This document shows, one piece after another, positions 50,962-61,233 of a stretch of 64,000 nucleotides of DNA. The translations under genes and the position numbers were made by a program. A model generated the notes under the pieces. The model did no database searches. It saw only the letters and a list, made by a program, of their open reading frames with translations, and was not told the origin of the DNA. The stretch is from assembly GCA_023525715.1 (NCBI GenBank), contig CM042010.1, positions 156,602,407 through 156,666,406 of the forward strand. Direction: 5' to 3'. Source of the DNA: Cichorium intybus. Its lineage: Eukaryota; Streptophyta; Magnoliopsida; Asterales; Asteraceae. Position 1 is the stretch's first letter. Each line of letters starts with the position of its first letter.

Positions 50962-51578
50962 CAGTGTTGTAAAAGTCGGCCTAGGTGGCCGCCTAGGCGC
51001 TAGGCGAACGAGTTCTGCTTACAATTAGTGCTAGGCGGTTAAGTTAGGTGGATTTGGTCAACGGCGGTTAAAATCAGGTCTAGGCAGATTTGGGCAGGTC
51101 TAGGCGGCAAAATTTTCAAAAATTATCAAAATTTCAAAAACAATCAATTTTTTAGATTTTTAAAAATTAAATTTAGAAAATTTCAAATTTTCAGAATAAT
51201 AATGTATATTATATATTTTATTATATTAATAACATATATTTTATTTTATTAGTAATTCCAATTTTTATTATATATACATAAATTATGATAATTGGTGGCT
51301 AAGTTACGATTATTGATGATTAAAGTTGTAAAAGATATCATTAATTAGTCTAAACATTCTGATGTTTGATGACTTACATATTTAAACAGCTAGATGTGTT
51401 AATTTTTAATATTTATTTATTAATTTTGTAGGGATATATGCAATATTCAAATTTTAAAAAATAAATTTTATTACAATTAATACTCTCCGCCTAGGCGCCG
51501 ATTAGTCCTCGCCTAGACCGACTAGTCGTACGCCCCAGTCGACCACCTGACTACCGCTTAGCGACTTCTACAACATTG
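50962..51578. mobile_element. hAT-type non-autonomous element (617 bp)
   Basis: Inverted ends CAGTGTTGTAAAAGTCG and (reverse complement) CAATGTTGTAGAAGTCG, flanked by the perfect 8-bp repeat GTTTTTTG (50954-50961 and 51579-51586). The subterminal regions are GC-rich with repeated GCCTAGGCG / TCTAGGC words. The middle is AT-rich and non-coding. Confidence 0.9.
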
Positions 51579-51586
51579 GTTTTTTG

Positions 51587-52963
51587 TATACGTTGGACGG
51601 ACATTCCCCACTGTTGGTACCATTTCAATCGAACTTTTTGACAATGTTTCTAGGGGATGAAAATTATACAGAGGAGGGAGATGAAGCCGATTGGGGGTCG
51701 ATGGCTAACCGTAACTTTTCTTTTTGAATGGCAGACACACACTCTAAACCAACTCCTAATAATATCTTCCAAAATGATAATTACATGGTTGGGCAAACAA
51801 AATGACAAAAGTACCCTCATATGAGGGTTTGTGGGCAAGCTAAACAGCATAAAACAAACGGAATTAACCATAAAGAACATCGATGAATGTCTTACCACAA
51901 GGATAACATGTCTCAAATATTTCACATAAAATGATAAAAACTACATTTGGTTTATTTTGTAACCACAAGGACACCATTTGTGTAGTTTTGTAAATTCACA
52001 CTATGGCCTTTTTACATAATTTAAGAATATCATTAATGATTAGAATTTAGTTTTTTATTTACGAGCAACCTGTCTTTTGAGTAAACTCCAACTATTACAT
52101 TTAGTCATTTATTATACTAACACATTTGCTGACTGTCATTCTATCTCTTTTCATAAACTATAATTTCATAGGAATCACCCGAACACTAAAATGGAACTAC
52201 ATTTGGCCAACAAAATCGTCATCGATTCAGACCTCGATTATCAGACGTACACAAACATAAAGCCAAAAAATTATAATCTTTAGAAACCGCCCATTAAATT
52301 TTCACATCTAAGATTCGAATCCTATTTGTTATCGTTTATGTAGCAGGAATCATGACCTCCACTTGCTATTAATATAATCTACGTATACCCTAAGGGTCAA
52401 TTTCTTCTTGGTCTACCTAATAACAAGTTTATTTACGTGTATATAATCTACGACATACAAGTTTATAAATGTTATGTTTGGCAAATTAACTAAAAAGCTA
52501 GCCAGTAGCTGAAAGCTAAATGATAGCGGATAAAAACTAACGTTTGAGCAATTATTTGATAAACTAACTGGAAAATTAAAATAACATAAAGGATGCGTAA
52601 AAAAATAAGATTTTTATGATTAATTAATGATATATTGAGAAAATTCTAAAAAATCTTCATTAGCTCGTTGAAATGTCGGTCTAACTATCTTTTTAAAAAA
52701 CTAGCTTAAGACTCTGATTGATGTGTATAAGTTAGATAATAAATATTCAAAAAATAAGTTAGTTTATCACGTAATTGTGGCGTGTCAAACATAATATTTT
52801 ACTTGAAACCCATGTTAATAATTCCGCAAGATGTTTAGCCTAACTTGAGTTTCATTTTACACATTTTATTCTTTTATGAATAAGTGTTGTAATCATTAGC
52901 TATTTTATAATCATCTTTTTTACCCTTGATTTGACCATCAATATAATACATAAAATTTTCACA
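51587..52963. other. AT-rich intergenic sequence
   Basis: No gene, long repeat or element ends seen. Confidence 0.45.
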
Positions 52964-52966
52964 TTA

Positions 52967-53581
52967 GACCATGGGGTATACCCATCACATGCTCACATGT
53001 GAAGGGCTGCCACCTCACCATTACACTACATCACATTTGGAATGGTATACCATCACATCATATCATTTTTTTTAATTAAAAAAAGTAACTAAAACACTTC
53101 TCCTAAAAGCTAGATCGCACAACACCTGCTCATTGTTCCTTGTTCTCGTTTCAACCTGGAGTCGTTGAAAGAGAAACTGAGAGTTATAAAGAGAAAGAGA
53201 GACTCAAGAGAGACAGTCGAGCTGTTGTTGTTGGGTGGTCACCAGGAGAGAAGCGGCCAGAAGGGAGATCGTTAGAGGGGAGAAAGGGGATGTTTCAGCT
53301 TCAAGGGCAACAAGAGTCAAAAAAGGGATGAGATGCAGAGATGGAAAAGGCTACTAGTTCTATGGTGTTTTTGTTTTCCATCAAGCTGATTGAGAAAGAA
53401 GACGTGAGAGAGAGTTGTGATAGGGAAGGGTCTTTCATTTCATTGCATGTTTTCAATCGTGAGCCGTATCACGCTTCATCACGATCACGACCATCACGGT
53501 GCACACGGGACGGTGTGCACGCTCGTGATGGCCAGCCATATCAGCATCACGGCCGTTCCGTATTCGATATACCAAACGGCC
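52967..53581. mobile_element. Harbinger-like non-autonomous element (615 bp)
   Basis: Inverted ends GACCATGGGGTATACC and (reverse complement) GGCCGTTTGGTATATC, which agree at 11 of 16 positions, with TTA on both sides (52964-52966 and 53582-53584). The inside is GC-richer than its surroundings, with a small palindrome GTGCACAC...GTGTGCAC at about 53500-53520. The ORFs at 53140-53331 and 53341-53652 match nothing I know. The tandem CAACATTCTTCCAAATACGC lies just outside, at 53599-53638. Confidence 0.55.
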
Positions 53582-53584
53582 TTA

Positions 53585-54424
53585 CTGTATGCTATGCCAA
53601 CATTCTTCCAAATACGCCAACATTCTTCCAAATACGCCACATGAATTTTTGAAATTAATCATCACCTCCTTATGTGAAACTATTTTAAAGTGACACTTAC
53701 GATCCATCAATAACCTATAAATATTTACAATCATTTAAACTTTTAAAATATTTTTTCAAATATTAGTATTAAAAAATAATAAATTGTATTATCTAAACGG
53801 TGTATGCCAAACCCGTCTTAGGATCGTTACATATAAGATAAATCGTGAAACATTAACAATGTTTTAAACATATCAAGATTTAAAAATTATATATAAAATT
53901 TCAAATATCAACCACTAAATACTCTAAACTCTCAAAGCTCAATATTGATATTAGTAATCAATGCAAAAACCAAAATAGTGTTAGCAAGTATAGACCGAAA
54001 TACTTGTCAATGCAGAATTCTGATAAAATACTAAAATTTATCGTCAATGGAAAAACCAAAACAATTATCAGTGTAAAGTTCTAATAACATACTAAAATCA
54101 ATCGTCTATGCAAAAACCAAAATAATGTTATGCAAATAAAAGAATACTCGTCGGTTGTCAATGTGTTAACAAGTAGAAACAACATAATTTCGCGTAGTCA
54201 AACAATAACAAAAATGAAATATAACATTCTCATATTTAAAAAATATATTGCTTAAAAAATGATAAACCGACATACGATATGTGTACATTTGACCTTAAAG
54301 ATATATATAAAATATATATAAGTTATAACCCACATAAAACTTACCCAACCCGGCAACCGTCTTGCCGCTCTAATAAAATTCACTTTGATAGTTTGATGTG
54401 CACCATATCCTACACTTACCAAAC
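53585..54424. other. Upstream region of the P450 gene
   Basis: AT-rich. A TATA-like tract ATATATATAAAATATATATA lies at about 54299-54318, roughly 105 bp before the P450 ATG, a plausible core promoter. Degenerate words AATGCAAAAACCAAAATA repeat at about 53960, 54045 and 54105. Confidence 0.45.
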
Positions 54425-54718
54425 ATGATAGGACTTGAGCTCTCAACATCCTTTCTCTTTTTCCTTCTTCCATTAACGTTCTTCTTCTTATTCAAATCGT
54501 TCCTTGCCACTCTGTTAGTTAAATACCCTGGAAAACTTGCTCCGAGATCATACCCATTGATTGGATCCTTGTTCCCTATACTGCAAAACAGCCACCGGCT
54601 CATCCAGTGGACGTCCGACATCGTCAACAACAGCCCTACTAAAACCTTCATACTCCACCGCCCTCTGGGCCGTGTCCGTGTCATCACTGGCAACCCCGAC
54701 GTGGTCCGACACATGCTC
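54425..54718 (+). pseudogene. CYP94-like cytochrome P450, 5' part (interrupted gene)
   Basis: ATG 54425 opens with a membrane anchor (LSTSFLFFLLPLTFFFLF, about residues 5-22). After it come the hinge KYPGKLAPRSYPLIGSLFPI and the first part of the catalytic domain, up to VITGNPDVVRHML. Exactly here a copia retrotransposon begins, and only Cys-stop is read on into its LTR. The frame resumes at 61239. An in-frame upstream ATG (54398) exists, but 54425 gives the usual N-terminus. Joined across the insertion the gene would be 508 codons, single-exon, as is common for CYP94 genes. Confidence 0.9.
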
Positions 54719-55187
54719 TGTTGAATTATATAATAATTCAGAATCTGGTCAAACTTAACAAATGGTAGTTATTTAAATGTTATCTAATTTGAAATGTTGT
54801 AATACAGGTTTTTGGGGTATAAAGTGTCAATTAGAAGGATCTTATCTCTGAGGGGCTAAAGTGGCATTGGCTGGAACTTGAAGAGGTGCTGCTCGTATTG
54901 CTGAAAGATAGATCAAGAGGAAGGCGCGGACCTTGCTTGAGGTCCGTGGGTCAACCCGGAGCATAAAAGGAATAAGATGCGGATTAGGTCACAACTCTCG
55001 CTGACCTCAAGTGTGCAGCCGCTCCATTCTCTCTCAGATACATGCTTATGTTCATTACTCTTCTTTAGAGTGTTCTTCCTGATATGAAAACTTGTGTATC
55101 TGTGAGTACGTTTATGATTAGGAGAGTGTGAGTTTTCTTCTGTAATACAGCCATACGTGTAGAATAAAGGTTGATTGAGTTTGAACA
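54719..55187 (+). repeat. 5' LTR of the copia element
   Basis: TGTTGAATTA...TTTGAACA. A TATA-like CATAAAAGG at about 54963 may start the element's transcript. Confidence 0.95.
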
Positions 55188-55200
55188 TGGTATCAGAGCC
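55188..55200 (+). other. Primer-binding site
   Basis: TGGTATCAGAGCC, complementary to initiator tRNA-Met, with no spacer after the LTR. Confidence 0.92.
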
Positions 55201-56330
55201 TTGGCAGCTCGCCTTCTTCGTAGCCTGGTGAGTACATCGCTTTTTTCTCTCCTTCTCACGGTTGTTGTATCATTTTCTTCACGGCTATATCAGATTCGAT
55301 CTGATCTTTGTAGATCTTGTTGAATCTGCTTATCTGACAGCCGTTTTCGTGTTAGATCTGTCCTTTTTTACGTAAATCGTGGCAGATCTATCGTTATCCT
55401 TCACGGGTTTGTTTGGATCTTGTCAGATCATGTTAGGATCTGCAATCTACAAACGTTTTTTGAGTTAGACTCGACCTGATCCTTGTAGATCTTGTTGCAT
55501 CTACTCACCAGACACATTACTCGTTCGATCTTTTGTTTGTTTTTTTGTTTCGATCTGACCTTGGTTAGATCCACTTGATCAGATCCTTGATCTGCCACTT
55601 TTCTGTATTTGGTTCTTGTAGATCTGTACTTGATCCAACTTGATCTTCTATAGATCTGGTTAGATCAGTAAATCAGATACACTATATTTTCTTCGTGCAC
55701 CTTACTGGTTCTGATTAGATCTGGGTGAGGTGTACACTCGTTTAGACCTTTTGGGATATATCGTTATTTGTTGTACAAAGTAATTTCTGAGTAGAACTAA
55801 TCTTCTCTACGTTGTGCTGTGTCGGTACCTGAGTCCTTGACCCGTCTCAAGCCCTCATCCGATCCATAACAACCCGTTGTGGAGAAGTCTGTTCTGAATT
55901 GAAGGTTGTTCTGATCTATGTTTGTACAGTTCATTGAAACTCTGTAAGTCCCCTGTTTACATTTTATTGCTCCTTCATTCTCTTATTTGTTTGGGTGTTT
56001 ACCTGGGAAGCTGCAGCTGTTGACACTCTGTGAGTATTCTTTCTTACTGTGTTGGTAGCAAGAGGTTGGTACACTTATTTTGGTGCTCCGCCTCTTGGCC
56101 TATAGGCACAGACCCTTTATTTTTCAGTTTTCTAGAACTAGGTCTGGGAAATCTGGTTATGAACACCAGCTATTGTGTATATATGTTATAGTTTATCTGT
56201 TCATATTTGTTGCTTGTTCAATTTTCTTTGTGTGCATTGTTTGACCTTGACCTGCCACTTTAGTGGTGTGGAATCCTGGTTATAAACTAAACTTGATTGT
56301 TTTGTGTAATCTCTTTCCTTACTTGTTATA
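55201..56330 (+). other. Untranslated leader of the copia element
   Basis: About 1.1 kb between primer-binding site and gag-pol ATG. It is rich in GATCTG / CAGATC words (55270-55740), a degenerate repeat of unknown meaning. No long ORF. Confidence 0.75.
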
Positions 56331-59300
56331 ATGACGGGACCTATCATAAAAACTGGGTCAGGGAATCAACCTGAACTAGTTGACTATGACGATCCTCTTT
56401 ATCTTCATCCATCTGATAACACCACTGCCACCATTATTAGTTTCAAATTAATGGGGGCTGAAAACTATAGAATCTGGAGATCATCCATGATGAGATCCTT
56501 AAAAGGTAGAAACAAGTTAGGATTTATAGAAGGGTCAATTCTTAAACCTGATGACCCCGCAAAATTATTAAAATGGGAACGTGCTAATTCTGTTGTGTGT
56601 TCTTGGATCTTAGGATCATTATCTGAATCTATATATGCTGGTCATGCTTGTACAGAAAGTTCTTTTCAAGTTTGGACTGAATTATTTGAGACCTACCATA
56701 AGTCTGATGGTTCGGTCATTTTTAATGTTCATCAAAAAATTAATTCTCTCACTCAAAGTGGTTTGTCTGTGTCTGACTATTATAATAAACTGGATGGTCT
56801 TTGGAAAGAGTTCGATGGCCTTACAAGTCTTCCCGAGTGTACTTGTGAAGCTGCAACTAAGTTCAATGACCATTCGAAATTAATAAAACTTATGCAGTTT
56901 TTGAATGGACTTGATGACTCTTTTAATCAAGTAAAAAGTCACATTTTGCTTATGGATCCTTTACCAAATGTTAGATCTGCTTTTTCAATTATTTCACGTG
57001 AAGAATCTCGTCAAAAAAATGGGTCTTTATCGAGTAACACAAATACTAATTCCCAGCCAGCAGCCTTCAATAGTAAGTCTAATTTTAAACCAAATAAAGC
57101 AAAAAATCAAAATCTGCAATGCAAGCATTGTGGTGTCAAAGGACATACTATTGAACGATGCTACAAATTGATTGGGTATCCTAAAGATTTTAAGTTTAAA
57201 AATGATTCAAATAATTCTGGTAACTCAACAAGTCTTAATAAAACCTTTTCTAATAACAATGCAAACTCTGTGTCAAATGACTTACTTGGTTCTTCTCAAA
57301 CTCTCAAGTCTGAACAACATTATCTTACAAGTGAACAATATTCCAAGGTTCTTCGTCTTATAAGCGAGACTCAAGTGAATGAGGAAGTACCTGCAAATGC
57401 TAACATGGCAGGTATTGCCTGCAATTCGTTTGTTGATTTTAATAAATGGGTTGTTGATTCAGGAGCTAGTCAACATATGACAGCCTCTGAATCACATCTC
57501 AATGATGTTGTTGATGTTTCTAAACTCAATCTTAAGGTTGGTCATCCAAATGGATCATCAGCACACATCAATAAAATTGGAAATTTGCAACTTTCTAATT
57601 CATTAACACTCTTTGATGTCTTTGTTATCCCAGGATTTAATGTGAATCTTCTTTCTGTACATAAACTGTGTAGAGATAGCAAATGTAATGTTGTCTTTGA
57701 TGAACATAATTGTGTAATTCAGGATTCACGGTCCAAGGGGACAGTGGAGACTGGTAGTGAGTCCGGTGGGCTTTATTACATGTCTTGCTGTCCATCAGGT
57801 ACTATGTTGTCTAGAGCAAATTTATCTAAATGTTTTGTTTCTAAAATTACTTGGCACAGCAGGCTTGGACACCCTGCTGAGCAAGCTCTTAACATTCTAA
57901 AAGATGCACTTCAATTTAATATTGATAGTCTTCCACCATGTGAAATTTGCCATAAGGCAAAACAAACCCGTGAGTCATTTCCTCTAAGTAGAACACATAC
58001 CTCTACCTTAGGTGATCTACTTCATTTAGATGTGTGGGGGCCGTATAGAGAGTCGACTGTTGATGGTTTTAAATATTTTCTTACTATTGTTGATGATTTT
58101 ACTAGAGCTACTTGGGTTTATTTGTTAAAATCTAAAGATGAAGTGTGTGGCTTTATTTTTTCGTTGTCAAAGATCTTACAAAATCAGTTTTCAGTTAAAA
58201 TTAAAACTATAAGAACTGATAATGGGACTGAATTTGTAAATAATCGGATGAAAACTTTTTGCACTAATGAAGGAATTATACATCAGACCACTTGTGCTTA
58301 CACTCCACAACAAAATGGTGTTGTGGAGCGAAAGCATCGGCATATTCTTAATGTTGCAAGGTCCTTAATGTTTGAAGCAGGGATTCCTTTGCAATATTGG
58401 GGAGATGCTATTCTTACATCTGTTTTCTTGATAAATCGCACACCCTCTTCAGTTTTAAATGGAAAGACTCCATATGAACTTGTTTATAAACGAAGTCCCA
58501 AACTAGATTTTCTAAGAATTTTTGGTTGTTTGTGTTTTGCTGCTAAACTGAATGTGTCCGATAAATTTTCAGAACGGGCTGAGAAATGTGTTTTACTTGG
58601 TTATGGTATTGATAAGAAAAGTTATAAAGTCCTAAGTCTTGACTCTAAATGTGTTTTCTTTTCCAGGGATGTGAGATTTTTTGAATCTGTCTTTCCTTTC
58701 AAGATGAAATCAGTTACTGTAAAGCCAAATCATCATACTGTTTCTGAAAATTCTAATTCGTGGGACCCATTTTCCAATGATGAGCTGGGGACTCATGATC
58801 ATGTGATTAAACGATCAGATTTTGGAACAGTAGAAGCAACCCATGAGGCTGTTGGCACTCGTGTCATCCCGACCGAGGATGGCAACTGTCCCGGTTCTGT
58901 CCCTACCGGGTGCAACCGGGAAGGGGAGGTACATGTGCCACAGCTCGTGTTGGCTGCACCTAATGTTCCAAGTCCAGCTGAGGAAATAAATCATTCTGGG
59001 TCAGATTTTGTTAATGAATCTGTCAACAGTCAGAACTCTAGTAGGCCTAGGAGAGAGTCTAAAATGCCAGCTAGATTTAATGACTTTGTTGTTGATAGTA
59101 AACAGAAATATGGAATTGAAAAATGCGTGTCTTACTCTTGTCTTAATGAGGAAAATCGGTGTTTTGTCTCAAATTTAAATAAAACCATGGAGCCTGAGTC
59201 TTTTTATGAAGCTGCCTTGGATCCCAATTGGGTCAAGGCAATGAATGAAGAGATGGAAGCGCTCTATAGGAACAAAACTTGGGAAATCACCGAGTTGCCT

Positions 59301-60737
59301 ACGAATAGGAAAGCAATAGGGTGTCGGTGGATTTATAAAATAAAATATAAATCAAATGGTGAAATTGAACGCTATAAGGCTAGGTTAGTAGCTAAAGGGT
59401 ATAATCAGCGGGAAGGAATAGATTATGAGGAAACATTTTCTCCCGTTGCTAAAATGGTAACAGTACGTGTTGTTATTAATCTTGCAGTTAACAAAAATTG
59501 GAAACTTTTTCAACTCGACATAAACAATGCTTTTCTATATGGAAGTCTTGATGAGGATGTCTATATGACATTGCCTCAAGGATATTTTACAAAAAATGAT
59601 AAACGTGTTTGTAAACTGTTGAAGTCATTGTATGGGCTGAAACAAGCCCCTAGGAAGTGGAATGAACGGTTATGTGCTGCGTTGTTTGATTTTGGTTTTG
59701 AACAAAGTGTGAATGATTATTCTTTATTTGTTAAGTCAAAAAATAATATTCTTGTTATATTGTTAGTTTACGTAGATGATATAATCTTAACCGGGAATTG
59801 TGTTGAAGAAATAAATAAAGTTAAAATATTTTTGAAGTCTCAGTTTTTGATAAAAGATTTGGGAAATTTAAAATTTTTCCTTGGGATTGAAGTTATTGAT
59901 GTTGAAGGGGGCATTTGTTTAACTCAAAGAAAATACTGTTTAGAGTTGTTACATGAGTTTGGAATGCTTGCTTGCAAACCAGTAAAAACTCCTTTGGATA
60001 CAAATATTGTTGTTAAGAAAAATGGTGTTGATAATCATGATGATTTACTTGTAAATATAACAGAATTTCAGCGATTAATTGGAAAATTGATTTATTTGAC
60101 TATTACAAGACCTGATATTGCATACACTGTACAAACACTTAGTCAGTTTATGCATTGTCCAAGAAATTCTCATTTAAATATTGCACTTAGGTTGTTACGG
60201 TTTTTAAAGTTAAATCCCGGAAAAGGCATAAAAGTAGTTAAATCTAATGTGTTTAGTTTGAAAGGATATGTTGATGCAGATTGGGCTAAGTGTTTGGAGA
60301 CTAGAAGGTCAGTTACTGGTTTCTGTGTTTATTTGGGTAATTCACTGATTTCATGGAAGAGCAAGAAACAAGATACTGTTTCTCGTTCTTCAACTGAATC
60401 AGAATATCGTGCACTTGGGTCGATTACGTGTGAAGTTATTTGGGTGTTAAAAATTTTGGATGATTTGGGAGTTAAAAATTTGTTACCTGTTGAGGTTTTT
60501 TGTGATAATGAGTCAGCAATAAAATTAGCTTTAAATCCTGTTTTTCACGAAAAAACCAAACATTTTGAAGTTGATGTTCATTTTATTCGGGAAAAGGTGT
60601 CAAAAAGGATTATAAAAATTACAAAGGTTTGTTCAGAAAATCAGCATGCAGACATTTTGACAAAATCATTGAGTTTTCCGCAACATGATTATCTTTGTAA
60701 AGAAATGGGTTTGTATGATCCATTTTCTAAAGAATAA
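56331..60737 (+). CDS. Ty1/copia gag-pol polyprotein, 1468 aa, intact
   Basis: One open frame from ATG to TAA. Gag (residues about 1-235, with the ENYRIWRSSM motif typical of this gag class). CCHC knuckle CKHCGVKGHTIERC about 264-277. Aspartic protease WVVDSGASQHM about 372-382. GAG-pre-integrase WHSRLGHP about 507-514 and the HHCC zinc region. Integrase core: LDVWGPY about 565, DNGTEF about 629, PQQNGVVERKH about 660, matching a D,D35E arrangement. RT: RWIYKIK about 1001 and catalytic YVDDIILTG about 1146-1154. RNase H: GYVDADWA about 1310, SRSSTESEYRAL. C-terminal ...HADILTKSLS. No stop or frameshift. Expression is likely controlled by the LTR and host silencing. Confidence 0.97.
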   Translation: MTGPIIKTGSGNQPELVDYDDPLYLHPSDNTTATIISFKLMGAENYRIWRSSMMRSLKGRNKLGFIEGSILKPDDPAKLLKWERANSVVCSWILGSLSESIYAGHACTESSFQVWTELFETYHKSDGSVIFNVHQKINSLTQSGLSVSDYYNKLDGLWKEFDGLTSLPECTCEAATKFNDHSKLIKLMQFLNGLDDSFNQVKSHILLMDPLPNVRSAFSIISREESRQKNGSLSSNTNTNSQPAAFNSKSNFKPNKAKNQNLQCKHCGVKGHTIERCYKLIGYPKDFKFKNDSNNSGNSTSLNKTFSNNNANSVSNDLLGSSQTLKSEQHYLTSEQYSKVLRLISETQVNEEVPANANMAGIACNSFVDFNKWVVDSGASQHMTASESHLNDVVDVSKLNLKVGHPNGSSAHINKIGNLQLSNSLTLFDVFVIPGFNVNLLSVHKLCRDSKCNVVFDEHNCVIQDSRSKGTVETGSESGGLYYMSCCPSGTMLSRANLSKCFVSKITWHSRLGHPAEQALNILKDALQFNIDSLPPCEICHKAKQTRESFPLSRTHTSTLGDLLHLDVWGPYRESTVDGFKYFLTIVDDFTRATWVYLLKSKDEVCGFIFSLSKILQNQFSVKIKTIRTDNGTEFVNNRMKTFCTNEGIIHQTTCAYTPQQNGVVERKHRHILNVARSLMFEAGIPLQYWGDAILTSVFLINRTPSSVLNGKTPYELVYKRSPKLDFLRIFGCLCFAAKLNVSDKFSERAEKCVLLGYGIDKKSYKVLSLDSKCVFFSRDVRFFESVFPFKMKSVTVKPNHHTVSENSNSWDPFSNDELGTHDHVIKRSDFGTVEATHEAVGTRVIPTEDGNCPGSVPTGCNREGEVHVPQLVLAAPNVPSPAEEINHSGSDFVNESVNSQNSSRPRRESKMPARFNDFVVDSKQKYGIEKCVSYSCLNEENRCFVSNLNKTMEPESFYEAALDPNWVKAMNEEMEALYRNKTWEITELPTNRKAIGCRWIYKIKYKSNGEIERYKARLVAKGYNQREGIDYEETFSPVAKMVTVRVVINLAVNKNWKLFQLDINNAFLYGSLDEDVYMTLPQGYFTKNDKRVCKLLKSLYGLKQAPRKWNERLCAALFDFGFEQSVNDYSLFVKSKNNILVILLVYVDDIILTGNCVEEINKVKIFLKSQFLIKDLGNLKFFLGIEVIDVEGGICLTQRKYCLELLHEFGMLACKPVKTPLDTNIVVKKNGVDNHDDLLVNITEFQRLIGKLIYLTITRPDIAYTVQTLSQFMHCPRNSHLNIALRLLRFLKLNPGKGIKVVKSNVFSLKGYVDADWAKCLETRRSVTGFCVYLGNSLISWKSKKQDTVSRSSTESEYRALGSITCEVIWVLKILDDLGVKNLLPVEVFCDNESAIKLALNPVFHEKTKHFEVDVHFIREKVSKRIIKITKVCSENQHADILTKSLSFPQHDYLCKEMGLYDPFSKE

Positions 60738-60752
60738 CTATCATATGTTAAG

Positions 60753-60764
60753 TTTGAGGAGGGG
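60753..60764 (+). other. Polypurine tract
   Basis: TTTGAGGAGGGG, immediately before the 3' LTR at 60765. Confidence 0.85.
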
Positions 60765-61233
60765 TGTTGAATTATATAATAATTCAGAATCTGGTCAAAC
60801 TTAACAAATGGTAGTTATTTAAATGTTATCTAATTTGAAATGTTGTAATACAGGTTTTTGGGGTATAAAGTGTCAATTAGAAGGATCTTATCTCTGAGGG
60901 GCTAAAGTGGCATTGGCTGGAACTTGAAGAGGTGCTGCTCGTATTGCTGAAAGATAGATCAAGAGGAAGGCGCGGACCTTGCTTGAGGTCCGTGGGTCAA
61001 CCCGGAGCATAAAAGGAATAAGATGCGGATTAGGTCACAACTCTCGCTGACCTCAAGTGTGCAGCCGCTCCATTCTCTCTCAGATACATGCTTATGTTCA
61101 TTACTCTTCTTTAGAGTGTTCTTCCTGATATGAAAACTTGTGTATCTGTGAGTACGTTTATGATTAGGAGAGTGTGAGTTTTCTTCTGTAATACAGCCAT
61201 ACGTGTAGAATAAAGGTTGATTGAGTTTGAACA
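60765..61233 (+). repeat. 3' LTR of the copia element
   Basis: 469 bp. I found no difference from the 5' LTR. The following TGCTC is the second target-duplication copy. Confidence 0.95.

Larger units (their letters stand above)
54719..61233 (+). mobile_element. Full-length, very young Ty1/copia retrotransposon (6.5 kb)
   Basis: LTRs 54719-55187 and 60765-61233, both 469 bp and identical as far as I can read. The target duplication is TGCTC (54714-54718 and 61234-61238), made from the P450 coding sequence. The primer-binding site TGGTATCAGAGCC directly follows the 5' LTR, and the polypurine tract TTTGAGGAGGGG (60753-60764) precedes the 3' LTR. A leader of about 1.1 kb precedes one uninterrupted gag-pol ORF in copia order (protease, integrase, RT, RNase H). 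All hallmarks of a recent and possibly mobile copy. Confidence 0.97.

Noticed and set aside
53140..53652. Possible small genes of 63 and 103 codons
   Set aside because: No recognisable motif, and they lie mostly within a TTA-flanked Harbinger-like element.
54913..55188. Minus-strand ORF present twice (also 60959-61240)
   Set aside because: It is simply the antisense of the two LTR copies.
61221..61233. A new functional P450 start created by the LTR ATG
   Set aside because: It would lack the membrane anchor and about 100 residues; no evidence that it is used.
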